Assembly: GCF_030582395.1 (NCBI RefSeq)
Contig: NZ_CP104381.1
Location: 3,224,001 to 3,288,000 of the forward strand
Length of the DNA stretch: 64,000 nucleotides
Direction of reading: 5' to 3'
DNA from: Ralstonia pickettii
GTDB lineage: Bacteria; Pseudomonadota; Gammaproteobacteria; Burkholderiales; Burkholderiaceae
Under the pieces are notes generated by a model. It searched no databases and was not told where the DNA came from. It saw only the letters and a list, made by a program, of their open reading frames with translations. Within the stretch, counting starts at the first letter, position 1; each line of letters starts with the position of its first letter. This document shows positions 11,879 to 19,902 of this stretch, piece after piece. The position numbers and the translations under genes were made by a program.

Positions 11879-13027
11879 TCAGTTCTGCAGCTTCCACTTG
11901 CCGTCCTTGATCTCGACCATGACGCGCGAGCGCTGATCCAAGCCAAGGTGGTCCTTCGCATTCATGTTCATCACGCCGTGCGAGATCGCCAGATTGGTCG
12001 TTGTTTCCATCGCATCGCGCAATCCCTTGCGGAACGCCGGCGTGCCGGGTTGCCCCTTTTTCAGCGCTTCAGGCATCGCCTGCGCGAGCAGCAATCCGGC
12101 ATCCCACATGTGTCCGCCGAATGTGGAAACCTGTCCGCCGTACGCTTTCTCATATGCCGTCTTGTACGTTAGCGCCGGTTTCTTCACCGGGTTGCTGTCC
12201 GGCAGCTGCTCGGCCACCAGGATCGGACCCGCCGGCAGGAAGGTACCTTCGCAGTCCTTGCCGCACACGCGCAGGAAGTCCGCGTTCGCCACGCCGTGCG
12301 TCTGGTAGAGCTTGCCTTTGTATCCCCGTTCCTTGAGCGCGCGCTCCGGGAGCGCGGCCGGCGTACCCGAGCCGGCGATCAGCACCGCATCCGGATTGGC
12401 CGCCATGATCTTCAACACCTGGCCCGTCACCGACGTATCGGTGCGCGCAAACCGCTCGTTGGCGACAACCTTCAGCTTGCGCAGCCCTGCCACCTTGTCG
12501 AACTCCTGCGCCCACGAATCGCCGTAGGCATCGGCGAAGCCGATCAACGCGACGGTCTTCACGCCATGGTTTGCCATGTGCTCGGCAATGGCCGTTGCCA
12601 TGTGGGAATCATTCTGCGGCGTCTTGAAGACCCACGCACGCTTGGCGTCCATCGGCTCGACGATCCGCGCGGAGGCGGCCAGCGTGATCATCGGCGTTTC
12701 GTTCTCGGCCACCACGTCGACCATCGCCAGCGAGTTGGGCGTGACAGTCGAACCGATCACCAGGTCCACCTTGTCTTCGGTGATGAGCTTGCGCGTGTTC
12801 TTGACGGCGGTGGTGGTGTCGGACGCATCGTCGAGCACGATGTACTCGATCTTCTTGCCGGCGATTTCCTTGGGCAGCAGCGCCACGGTGTTCTTCTCGG
12901 GAATCCCCAGCGACGCCGCCGGCCCGGTGGCCGACACCGTGATGCCGACCTTCACCTGGGCGAATGCCGTTCCTGCCAACAGCGCCGTCGCGGCGAGTGC
13001 AATGCGGGATGCGCGCGATACCTTCAT
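11879..13027 (-). CDS. Periplasmic branched-chain amino-acid-type ABC substrate-binding protein
   Basis: This is a LivK-like type I binding protein (Peripla_BP_6 family) of 382 aa. It has a signal peptide (MKVSRASRIALAATALLAGTAFA, cleaved before Q24) and starts after AAGGAG. The mature part begins VKVGITVSATGPAASLGIPEKN, and IGSTVTPNSLAMVDVVAENETPMIT is the family ligand-cleft region. No permease or ATPase genes are adjacent; the liv cluster at 20-25 kb has its own binding protein. It may therefore be an orphan that shares a transporter. The ligand cannot be told from sequence; aromatic compounds or amides are possible as well as amino acids. Confidence 0.88.
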   Translation of the reverse strand: MKVSRASRIALAATALLAGTAFAQVKVGITVSATGPAASLGIPEKNTVALLPKEIAGKKIEYIVLDDASDTTTAVKNTRKLITEDKVDLVIGSTVTPNSLAMVDVVAENETPMITLAASARIVEPMDAKRAWVFKTPQNDSHMATAIAEHMANHGVKTVALIGFADAYGDSWAQEFDKVAGLRKLKVVANERFARTDTSVTGQVLKIMAANPDAVLIAGSGTPAALPERALKERGYKGKLYQTHGVANADFLRVCGKDCEGTFLPAGPILVAEQLPDSNPVKKPALTYKTAYEKAYGGQVSTFGGHMWDAGLLLAQAMPEALKKGQPGTPAFRKGLRDAMETTTNLAISHGVMNMNAKDHLGLDQRSRVMVEIKDGKWKLQN

Positions 13028-13182
13028 GCCGTCTCCTTAGATAGGACGAGCGGGTCTGCGCCCGCCCTGAATCTACGATTGACCGACCGAAGGGTCGGGG
13101 ATGATCGAGTCTAGAAGGAGTCACGCCACGCGAGCAAGGGGGAGATACCCCGAAACTTAACGTGTTCACGATCCAGGCAAAT

Positions 13183-13788
13183 TCATCCCACGCGATAGAC
13201 CCGTCCGCTCTGCACGCCCTCCACGCTGCGCCGGTATGCGAGCGCCGCACGCGCTGCCGAGACCGGTTCGAAGCCCGGAAAGAATGGGCCATACGCTTCC
13301 ATCGATTCAGTCAGCACTGTCGGGCTGACCGCATTGATGCGGATGCCGCGCGGCAGCTCGCATGCCGCCGCGCGCACAAAGCCCTCCACGCCGGCGTTCA
13401 CGGCGGTGGCGTTGGCGCCTTGTGCGATCGGCTCCTGCCCGACGATGCCGGTCGTCAGCGTGATCGAGCCGCCGTCGTTCAGATAATGCTGGCCGACCAG
13501 CGCCAGGCGCACTTGGCCGAGCAGCTTGTCCTGCAGGCCAACGTTGAAATCCGCCGCCGTCATCTGGGTCAGCGGCCCGAAGAACAGGTTGCCGGCGGTG
13601 GAGACGATCGCATCAACGCGGCCAACCCTGTCGAACAGTGCGGCCACGCTGTCGGCGTTGGTGATGTCGACTTGATGCTCGCCCTGCGTGCGGCCGATGC
13701 GGATGATTTCGTGCGTACCGCCCTGCTCCAGTTCTGCCACCACGGCGCGGCCCAGTGTGCCGCTGGCGCCAATCACGACGATTTTCAT
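13183..13788 (-). CDS. Short-chain dehydrogenase/reductase (SDR)
   Basis: This is a 201-aa NAD(P)-binding oxidoreductase of the short SDR type. It starts MKIVVIGASGTLGRAVVAEL with the glycine-rich GASGTLG motif. DITNADSVAALFDRVGRVDAIVSTAGN forms the usual NAG-like segment. The canonical YxxxK is not evident; NAGVEGFVRAAACEL occupies its place, so catalysis may be atypical, as in several short SDRs of this kind. The gene is divergent from the LysR regulator at 13896, which probably controls it. The substrate is unknown. Confidence 0.85.
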   Translation of the reverse strand: MKIVVIGASGTLGRAVVAELEQGGTHEIIRIGRTQGEHQVDITNADSVAALFDRVGRVDAIVSTAGNLFFGPLTQMTAADFNVGLQDKLLGQVRLALVGQHYLNDGGSITLTTGIVGQEPIAQGANATAVNAGVEGFVRAAACELPRGIRINAVSPTVLTESMEAYGPFFPGFEPVSAARAALAYRRSVEGVQSGRVYRVG

Positions 13789-13833
13789 GCTGTGCTCCTT
13801 CGCAAATCCGGTTGGAATGGCGCCTATTCTTGG

Positions 13834-13895
13834 CCGAACCCCTCATGCGATAAAGCCGTGATACCTTCGAGCATTCCAAATCAATGGTTCGGAAT
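13834..13895. promoter_or_regulatory. Possible LysR operator between SDR and LysR genes
   Basis: Two inverted pairs lie in the 107-bp divergent promoter: CCGAACC (13834-13840) with GGTTCGG (13886-13892), and ATTCC (13873-13877) with GGAAT (13891-13895). This fits a LysR-type binding region, but no footprint-level assignment can be made. Confidence 0.35.
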
Positions 13896-14804
13896 ATGGA
13901 CAAGCTGCGCAGCATGGAGACCTTCGTTGCCGTGGTCGAAGACGGCAACTTCACCGAGGCGGCGGCGCGGCTCGAGATGTCCGCAGTGATGGTCGGCAAA
14001 TATGTGAGCGCGCTGGAGACGCAGCTGGGCGCGCGCCTGCTCCAGCGCAGCACGCGCCGCCAAAGCCTGACCGACGCCGGCCGCGTGTTCTACGAAGATG
14101 CCAAGCGCGTGCTAGAACAGGTGCGCTGGGCGGAAACCTCCGTCGAACGGTTGCGCGCATCACCCTCCGGCACGCTGCGCGTGAGCGCGCCCACCACATT
14201 CGGCGCGTGCGTGATTGCGCCATTGGCGGCGACTTCCCAGCAGGCGCATCCGCAGGTGCGCGTGGAATTGAACCTCAGCAACGGCATGGTCGATCTCGTC
14301 GACGAGGGGTTCGACCTTGCCGTGCGCATCGGGCCGCTCGGCGATGCCGATCTGGTGGCCAAGCCGCTGTGCGTGTATCGCATGGTCATCTGCGCGTCGC
14401 CGCAGTACCTGGCGCGGTACGGCCGACCGGAAACGCCGGCCGACCTGCCGCAGCATCGCTGCCTGTCGCACATGGTGTGGAACAACCGCAATGCGTGGCA
14501 GCTTGCCGGCTGGAGCGGCGCCACGCCCTGGCGCGACGACCCGGCCTTCACCTGCAACGACGGCCATGGCTTGCGCGCGGCCGCGGTTGCCGGAGCCGGT
14601 CTGTTGCTGCAGCCCGAAGTGCTCGTCGCCGAAGACCTCGCCAGCGGCCGACTCGTGCGCGTGCTGCAGGCGTATGCGCCCGAACCGCGGCCGATTCATG
14701 TCGTGTATCGGCAGGATTGGCGGCCGCTGCCGAAGCTCTCCGGTTTTGTGGGGCATTTGCTGGAGCAGGTGCCCACGTTCGTCCCCGCATCGGCGGCACA
14801 ATAG
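13896..14804 (+). CDS. LysR-family transcriptional regulator
   Basis: The regulator is 302 aa from MDKLRSMETFVAVVEDGNFTEAA; an upstream ATG adding MVRN is possible. The N-terminal winged HTH (residues 1-60) ends in RSTRRQSLTDAGRVFYEDAKRVL, the LysR signature. The effector domain (SGTLRVSAPTTFGACVIAPL onward, residues 90-295) includes FDLAVRIGPLGDADL, typical of the CrgA/DsdC-like subgroup. It is transcribed away from the SDR gene and probably regulates it and itself. The inducer is unknown. Confidence 0.93.
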   Translation: MDKLRSMETFVAVVEDGNFTEAAARLEMSAVMVGKYVSALETQLGARLLQRSTRRQSLTDAGRVFYEDAKRVLEQVRWAETSVERLRASPSGTLRVSAPTTFGACVIAPLAATSQQAHPQVRVELNLSNGMVDLVDEGFDLAVRIGPLGDADLVAKPLCVYRMVICASPQYLARYGRPETPADLPQHRCLSHMVWNNRNAWQLAGWSGATPWRDDPAFTCNDGHGLRAAAVAGAGLLLQPEVLVAEDLASGRLVRVLQAYAPEPRPIHVVYRQDWRPLPKLSGFVGHLLEQVPTFVPASAAQ

Positions 14805-14809
14805 CGCCC

Positions 14810-15025
14810 ATGAACCCCGAAGACCTCCAACGCCTCGTCACCACGCAAATGCCCTTCGGCAAGTACAAGGGCCGCCTGATTGCCGACTTGCCGGGCCATT
14901 ACCTCAACTGGTTTGCGCGGGAGGGCTTTCCGCCGGGGCAGATCGGCCGCTTGCTCGCGCTGATGCAGGAGCTGGATCACAACGGCCTGAAGGGTCTGCT
15001 CGACCCGCTGCGCCAGAATCGGTGA
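14810..15025 (+). CDS. DUF3820-family small protein
   Basis: This 71-aa protein begins MNPEDLQRLVTTQMPFGKYKGRLIADLPGHYLNWF, which matches the DUF3820 family as I recall it; some members are annotated as quorum-sensing-regulated virulence factors. MPFGKYKG and LPxxYLxWF are the conserved blocks. It starts 5 bp after the LysR stop and lies in another frame from a long spurious ORF. It is probably co-transcribed with the regulator. The biochemical function is not known. Confidence 0.85.
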   Translation: MNPEDLQRLVTTQMPFGKYKGRLIADLPGHYLNWFAREGFPPGQIGRLLALMQELDHNGLKGLLDPLRQNR

Positions 15026-15037
15026 CAACGCGATCGA

Positions 15038-15934
15038 TCAGTCGCCGTTGATGTATCGCAGCAACCCGGTCGCCAGCGCATCAAACACGACGCGGCAGCG
15101 CGGGCTGTCACGCAAGTCTTCATGCATGGCGAGCCAGGTGTCGAGCGTGATGGTGATCTGCTCGCTGAACAGCCGGACCAGATCTGCGTTGTGCCGTGCC
15201 AAGCCGACTTGGCAGAAGCCGATGCCGAAGCCCGCACGCAGCGCGGCAATCGCGGCCAGGTCACTGTCGGTGCGCAGCGCGAAGCGGTTGCGCTGCACCC
15301 ACGGAAACTGCGCCCGCGTGCTGCGCAAGAACGCGTTCTCCTTGTCGTAGCCGATCAAGGTGTGGCCAGTGAGTTCTTCCACCGTGGTGGGCATGCCGCG
15401 CTGCGCCAGGTAGCGCTGATGCGCAAACAGCCCCAGCTCGATGCTGCCAAGATGCCGCGCGACGAGCACGCCCTGGCTCGGTGGCTGCATGCGCACGGCG
15501 ATGTCCGCCTCGCGGCGCAGCAGGTCTTCCATCCGGTTCGAAGGCACCAGCTCAAGCGTCAGCTCCGGATAGGCGGTGTGCAGATCGGCGAGGATCGGTG
15601 GCAGCACTTCCACCGCCACCACCTCGCTGGCGGTGATGCGCACGGTGCCGCGAACGCCCTCCCCCTGGCTCGAAGCGGCGCGCAGCAAGGCAGCGCTCGT
15701 GGCCTCGAGCGATTCCGCAAATGGCCGCAGTGACAGCGCCGATTCTGTGGGGCTTAGCCCCTGCTGCGTGCGGATGAAGAGCGACATGCCCAGCGCCCGT
15801 TCGAGCGCATCGACATGCCGCCCCACCGTTGGCTGCGTCAGCCCGAGCGCCCGTGCGGCGCCCGACAGCGATCCCTCTCGCACGACGGCAAGAAACGTTC
15901 GATACAACTCCCAACCCGGTTCCGATGTGTCCAT
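15038..15934 (-). CDS. LysR-family transcriptional regulator
   Basis: The regulator is 298 aa from MDTSEPGWELYRTFLAVVREGSLSGAARAL. The frame stays open 113 codons further upstream, but that part runs antisense through the epimerase start and is non-coding in character. The HTH (LGLTQPTVGRHVDALERALG) is at about residues 30-49, followed by the effector domain VRGTVRITASEVVAVEVLPPIL. It is divergent from the epimerase at 16040, with a 14-bp palindrome overlapping its own start codon, suggesting autoregulation and control of the neighbour. Convergent with the DUF3820 gene, 12 bp apart. Confidence 0.92.
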   Translation of the reverse strand: MDTSEPGWELYRTFLAVVREGSLSGAARALGLTQPTVGRHVDALERALGMSLFIRTQQGLSPTESALSLRPFAESLEATSAALLRAASSQGEGVRGTVRITASEVVAVEVLPPILADLHTAYPELTLELVPSNRMEDLLRREADIAVRMQPPSQGVLVARHLGSIELGLFAHQRYLAQRGMPTTVEELTGHTLIGYDKENAFLRSTRAQFPWVQRNRFALRTDSDLAAIAALRAGFGIGFCQVGLARHNADLVRLFSEQITITLDTWLAMHEDLRDSPRCRVVFDALATGLLRYINGD

Positions 15935-15946
15935 ACAAATTTGTAT
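15933..15946. promoter_or_regulatory. Palindrome at the LysR start codon
   Basis: ATACAAATTTGTAT is a perfect 14-bp palindrome that includes the last two bases of the CAT start triplet of the LysR gene. It stands out as AT-rich in a GC-rich setting. It is a plausible regulator half-site pair, 94 bp upstream of the divergent epimerase. Confidence 0.4.
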
Positions 15947-16039
15947 AGTTGCACGCTCGATATCAACAATTCCATTGAAGCACAGGTACGCCCAGAATGC
16001 CTCCATCGCAACGCTCTCTCTCACATCAGGAGCACGGTC

Positions 16040-17008
16040 ATGGAACAGGCAAACCAACAGGCAAAACGCATCGCATTGGTATTGGGCGCCACCGGCGGCA
16101 TCGGCGGCGAAGTGGCACGCCGGCTGGTGGCACGCGGCTGGCATGTCCGGGCGCTGCAGCGCAATCCGGATGCGCTGACGAACCGCAACACTGCATTCGA
16201 GTGGATGCGCGGCGACGCGATGGTGCGCGAAGATGTGGTTGGCGCGGCGCAAGGCGCGGAGCTGATCGTCCACGCCGTCAACCCGCCGGGCTACAAGAAC
16301 TGGGCCGGCCTGGTACTGCCCATGATCGACAACACCATCGCCGCCGCCCGCGCTTCAGGTGCGCGCATCGTGCTGCCGGGTACCGTGTACAACTTTGCGC
16401 CGGACACGTTTCCCGTGCTGCGCGAAACGACTGCGCAGGCACCGCTCACGCGCAAGGGCAAGATCCGCGCAGAGCTGGAGCGCCGCATGCAGGCCGCCAG
16501 CGCAGACGGCGTGCGCAGCCTGATCGTGCGTGCCGGCGATTTCTTCGGGCCGCAAACCAGCAACACATGGTTTGCCGGCGCGCTGGTCAAGCCGGGCAAG
16601 CCCGTCCGCACCGTCACGCAGCCGGGCGCTGCGGGCATCGGCCATCAATGGGCGTACCTGCCGGACGTGGCCGAAACGATGCTGCGTCTTGTCGAGCAAG
16701 GCGACCGTCTGTCGGACTTTGCCGTCTACCACATGCGCGGTCACTGGGATGCCGACGGCACGCAGATGGCCTCAGCGATTGGCCGCGCGGTGGGCCGCCC
16801 CGTCAAGACGCGCGCATTCCCGTGGTGGCTGATGCCCGCGCTGGCGCCGTTCTCGGAGATGCTGCGCGAGATGCGCGAGATGCGATACCTGTGGCAGCAC
16901 CCGGTGCGCATGGACAACGCCAAGCTCGTGCAGGCGCTCGGCGCCGAACCGCACACGCCGTGGGATGAAGCCGTGGGCGCCACGCTGCGCAGCCTAGGCT
17001 GCCGCTGA
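16040..17008 (+). CDS. NAD-dependent epimerase/NmrA-like oxidoreductase
   Basis: This is a 322-aa atypical or extended SDR. RIALVLGATGGIGGEVARRLVARGWHVRALQRNP forms the Rossmann motif GATGGIG near residue 17. Further on are HAVNPPGYKNW, ARIVLPGTVYNFAPDTFPVLRETT and SLIVRAGDFFGP, the last typical of nucleoside-diphosphate-sugar epimerase-like proteins. The start is set by AGGAG ten bases upstream; the open frame to 15815 is ignored. It probably is the target of the divergent LysR gene. The substrate is unknown. Confidence 0.85.
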   Translation: MEQANQQAKRIALVLGATGGIGGEVARRLVARGWHVRALQRNPDALTNRNTAFEWMRGDAMVREDVVGAAQGAELIVHAVNPPGYKNWAGLVLPMIDNTIAAARASGARIVLPGTVYNFAPDTFPVLRETTAQAPLTRKGKIRAELERRMQAASADGVRSLIVRAGDFFGPQTSNTWFAGALVKPGKPVRTVTQPGAAGIGHQWAYLPDVAETMLRLVEQGDRLSDFAVYHMRGHWDADGTQMASAIGRAVGRPVKTRAFPWWLMPALAPFSEMLREMREMRYLWQHPVRMDNAKLVQALGAEPHTPWDEAVGATLRSLGCR

Positions 17009-17545
17009 AACCCGCGCGGCCGTCGCCAGGAAGTGCGCAAGATCCGGCGTGCGCTGCCCGGCCACCTTGGCGAGATCGTCCCACTGGCGCAACTGCAGCG
17101 CATCGGCAGCGTACGGACGCTGCATGAACGCCTCCGCCTCGTGCGCCGAAAACACGCCGCCCTGCAACGCCAGGCTGCGTATGGAATCCGGCGACAGACG
17201 CGCGTAGTAATGCGCATCCATCGCGCAGAGGCACCGCTTTGCGTCCACATGCAGGCGGATCGGCTCCAGCACGGCATCGGGAAACGTCGCACGCAGAAAC
17301 GGCAGCGCAAAGTACTGGTGCTGATCGTCGATGCCGTGGGCGGTAGGCGTGTCGCCCTGCAGGTTCAGCAAATGGCCAAGATCGTGCAGCAGCGCCGCCG
17401 TGACCAGCACATCCGACGCGCCGGCCGCCTCCGCCAGCGTCGCCGTCTGCAAGGCATGTTCCAACTGAGTGACAGGCTCGCCGCTGTAGGCAATGTTGCC
17501 GTGGCGATCGAATAGCGTGCGGATGTCGTCGAGAGTCAGGGCCAT
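16994..17545 (-). CDS. PhnZ-like HD-domain oxygenase (phosphonate degradation type)
   Basis: This 183-aa HD-domain protein resembles the phosphonate-operon HD family (phn-HD) and PhnZ, a diiron oxygenase that cleaves the C-P bond of 2-amino-1-hydroxyethylphosphonate. Aligned by eye with what I recall of PhnZ, ligands and catalytic residues are kept: Tyr20, Glu23, His30, His54-Asp55 (LLHDLGHLL), His76, His99, Lys103 and Asp156. No PhnY-type hydroxylase or phosphonate transporter is nearby. Its 3' end overlaps the epimerase 3' end by 15 bp, convergently. Phosphonate activity is inferred; a related substrate is possible. Confidence 0.82.
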   Translation of the reverse strand: MALTLDDIRTLFDRHGNIAYSGEPVTQLEHALQTATLAEAAGASDVLVTAALLHDLGHLLNLQGDTPTAHGIDDQHQYFALPFLRATFPDAVLEPIRLHVDAKRCLCAMDAHYYARLSPDSIRSLALQGGVFSAHEAEAFMQRPYAADALQLRQWDDLAKVAGQRTPDLAHFLATAARVSAAA

Positions 17546-17714
17546 GATGCTGCGCGTGCAAAAGCGGAACCTTGCAGCCTAGCCCGCCCATGCGGCATCA
17601 CTATGACAACGCGTCGCGCATTAGCCCGCGTGATCTACCCGATTAGAAAGTTTGGTTGGGCATGCGCGGCACGTGGCCTTATCTTCGGTGCCTTCCCCCC
17701 CATCGGAGCGCATC

Positions 17715-18092
17715 ATGCTCGCAGGACACGCCGTACAGGTCACCCAGGCGCTGGAACAGGTCACGGACTATTGGTCGCCGCGCGTCGTCGGCCAGGTCAA
17801 CGACCAATACATCAAGGTCGCCAAGCTCAAGGGCGAGTTCGTCTGGCATGACCACCCGAATGAAGACGAACTGTTCTTCGTGGTCTACGGCCACCTGAAA
17901 ATTGCTTTCGAAGACCGCGCCGATGTGCACCTCGGCCCCGGCGAATTCTGCGTCGTGCCGCGCGGCGTGCGTCACTTTCCCGTTGCCGACGAGGAATGCG
18001 GAATTATTCTGATCGAAACCGTGACGACGCAGCACACGGGCGACGTCATTACCGAGCGCAGCGTGGCGCTCGAGAAGCAACTCAACGGATGA
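17715..18092 (+). CDS. Cupin-domain protein
   Basis: This 125-aa single-cupin protein starts at MLAGHAVQVTQALEQVTDYWSPRV, an ATG with GGAGCG upstream. The cupin motifs are visible: WHDHPNEDELFFVVYGHLKIAF supplies two histidines and a glutamate, and GEFCVVPRGVRHFPVADE supplies the third histidine, so a metal site is likely. It resembles small mannose-6-phosphate-isomerase-like cupins. No reaction can be assigned. Its 3' end overlaps the TSUP gene by 11 bp, convergently. Confidence 0.85.
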   Translation: MLAGHAVQVTQALEQVTDYWSPRVVGQVNDQYIKVAKLKGEFVWHDHPNEDELFFVVYGHLKIAFEDRADVHLGPGEFCVVPRGVRHFPVADEECGIILIETVTTQHTGDVITERSVALEKQLNG

Positions 18093-18840
18093 ACGCGTCG
18101 TAAGCCGTCTTCAAAATCAACGCCAGCACCACCACGATGAACACCTTGCGCACGAAGCGGCTGCCGTGCCGCAGCGCGAGGTGGCTGCCGACCTGATTGC
18201 CGGCCACGTTGGCCACCGCCATCACCAGGCCGAGCTGCCACCACACGTGTCCCTTGGCAGCCAGCAGCAACAGCGCAGCCACGTTGGTCGCCAGATTCAC
18301 GATCTTGGTAGACGCCGACGCGTGCAGGAAGTCGTACCCGAACACGCGCACGAACACGATCATCAGAAAGCTGCCGGTGCCCGGGCCAAACACGCCGTCG
18401 TAGAAACCGATGGCCGCGCCGGCCAGCAATGCCGCCGCGCGCTCGCGCCAGCCCTTGAGGCTCGGAGCGTGGTCGGCGCCCAGATTCTTCTTGGCCACCG
18501 TGTAGACGAGCAGCACCGCCAGCACGAACGGCAGCGCACGGCGCAGCGGCTCGGCCGGAATATGCGTGAGCGCCCACGCGCCGAGCAGCGAAAACACAAA
18601 CGCCGTGACCACCGCCGGTGCCGTGGCGCCCCAATAAATACGCACCGTGCGGCCGTAGCGCACCGCCGCCGTCGCGGTGCCCGACATCGACGCGACCTTG
18701 TTGGTGCCGATCAGCGTGGCGGGGGCGATGTTGGGATACGCCGAGAAGAGCGCTGGAATCTGCACCAGGCCGCCGCCACCGGCCACCGCATCGATCAGGC
18801 CGGCCAGAAAACCGGCCACGGCGAGCAAAGCGAATTCCAT
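18082..18840 (-). CDS. TSUP/TauE-SafE family membrane anion exporter
   Basis: This is a 252-aa integral membrane protein of the TSUP (DUF81) family, whose members export sulfite, sulfoacetate or related anions. It has about eight hydrophobic segments. The two internally repeated motifs are seen in AGLIDAVAGGGGLVQIPALFSAYP, with IGTNKVASMSGTATAAVRYGR near the N-terminus, and AAIGFYDGVFGPGTGSFLMIVFVR in the second half. The substrate cannot be deduced. It is followed at 23 bp by the GNAT-like gene, read in the same direction from further right. Confidence 0.88.
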   Translation of the reverse strand: MEFALLAVAGFLAGLIDAVAGGGGLVQIPALFSAYPNIAPATLIGTNKVASMSGTATAAVRYGRTVRIYWGATAPAVVTAFVFSLLGAWALTHIPAEPLRRALPFVLAVLLVYTVAKKNLGADHAPSLKGWRERAAALLAGAAIGFYDGVFGPGTGSFLMIVFVRVFGYDFLHASASTKIVNLATNVAALLLLAAKGHVWWQLGLVMAVANVAGNQVGSHLALRHGSRFVRKVFIVVVLALILKTAYDAFIR

Positions 18841-18863
18841 CAGGAGAAACGAAACAGGAAGGA

Positions 18864-19301
18864 TTAGCCCAGCGACTTGGGCGACGGGCGAGCGCTACGC
18901 CGCCAGCAGCCCGATGCGTCGGACGCAAAGCCGAGCGCTGCGGCGTCTTCAGCCGAAAGTGCCGCGGGCGGCAACAGGACGTGGAGTATGCCATGTGCCC
19001 TGGCGTACTCATTGATGGCCGCCAGGGCCGCATCGCGCGTGGCAGTGTCACCGGAAAGCACCATCACGCCGACGGGCAACCACGCCACCAAACCGCCCAG
19101 CGCCAGATGCGGCACGAGCGTCATTGGCGCCACGCCGGCCAGCTCTTCACCCATTTCAACGAGGAAGCACGGATGCACGCTCGGATGGGCGAGCAGCGTA
19201 TCGACGGCATGCGCCACCTGCAGCGGCGAGGCGGTCGACGCGACGGCGGCCAGCAGGCGCGGCCGATCTTCGGGCGTGGCAAGGCGAGTGGAGAGGGTCA
19301 T
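18864..19301 (-). CDS. GNAT-like acetyltransferase (putative)
   Basis: This 145-aa protein from MTLSTRLATPEDRPRLLAAVAS opens with the RxATPxD block usual for GNAT enzymes. A hydrophobic central strand follows (HPCFLVEMGEELAGVAPMTLVPH), and then INEYARAHGILHVLLPPAALSAEDAAALGF. The acetyl-CoA pyrophosphate loop (Q/RxxGxG/A) is not recognisable, so it may be a degenerate or non-catalytic member. The frame extends upstream without a better start. It lies just upstream of the TSUP gene and may be its operon partner. Confidence 0.55.
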   Translation of the reverse strand: MTLSTRLATPEDRPRLLAAVASTASPLQVAHAVDTLLAHPSVHPCFLVEMGEELAGVAPMTLVPHLALGGLVAWLPVGVMVLSGDTATRDAALAAINEYARAHGILHVLLPPAALSAEDAAALGFASDASGCWRRSARPSPKSLG

Positions 19302-19419
19302 GGACAGTTCTGGCGAAGCGCCATTGTCATGCAGCGCGCGCATAGGCGTCGACAGCGAATGCATTTCTCTTGTAAGTCGGCGCGAACCAGAATGGATGCG
19401 TCTCACCACGGAGCCCGCC

Positions 19420-19656
19420 ATGACCGATCCGACGCGCGCCCTCACCCTGCAATTGCTGCAGTCGCTGGCCGAACGGCCCAGGCCTTATGCCGAAGTGCTG
19501 GAAACCTGGCGGACGTCATGCCCGCGGCTGTCGATCTGGGAAGATGCGTGCATCGATGGGCTGGTGGACTGCGTGCCCGACTCCGCGCCGGGGCTGCAGT
19601 TGGTGACGGTCAGCGCCCGCGGCCGGGCGCTATTGGCGGCGAGCGCCACCGGCTAA
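19420..19656 (+). CDS. Conserved hypothetical small protein
   Basis: This 78-aa protein (MTDPTRALTLQLLQSLAERPRPYAEVLETWRTSCPRL...) starts after a GGAGCCC ribosome-binding site and ends 14 bp before a hairpin terminator. LLQSLAERPRPYAEVLETW followed by VTVSARGRALLAA looks like a small winged-helix fold, as in proteins of this size seen in Burkholderiales. No catalytic motif is visible. I do not recognise a named family. It stands alone, divergent from the GNAT-like gene. Confidence 0.7.
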   Translation: MTDPTRALTLQLLQSLAERPRPYAEVLETWRTSCPRLSIWEDACIDGLVDCVPDSAPGLQLVTVSARGRALLAASATG

Positions 19657-19669
19657 ACGCACAAACTAA

Positions 19670-19702
19670 AAGGCCCTGCCGGGGATCGCCTGGCAGGGCC
19701 TT
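19670..19702 (+). terminator. Hairpin terminator
   Basis: AAGGCCCTGCC (19670-19680) pairs perfectly with GGCAGGGCCTT (19692-19702) around an 11-base loop. It follows the small hypothetical gene on the plus strand and has weak T runs on both sides, so it may serve both directions. Confidence 0.7.
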
Positions 19703-19902
19703 CATCTATTTTGCATCTCCACCGTACGTGCGGTGTGTGCTGTCGTCTCCTCGCTCCCGCCTCATTTATCTCGTGCGAAAACCGTAACGCGACTGTAAAA
19801 GATGCACCGCAATGCAGCAACTAGAGCAAACCCTTACGGTGCATCAGGCACCAAGATCAGCTGTTCGGCTGAAATCTAGCGGCATCTTCGCGCATTGTGG
19901 CG

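Noticed and set aside
19801..19845. Inverted repeat GATGCACCG...CGGTGCATC after livM
   Set aside because: The loop is 27 bases and no T tract follows, so it is not a convincing terminator; left unannotated.
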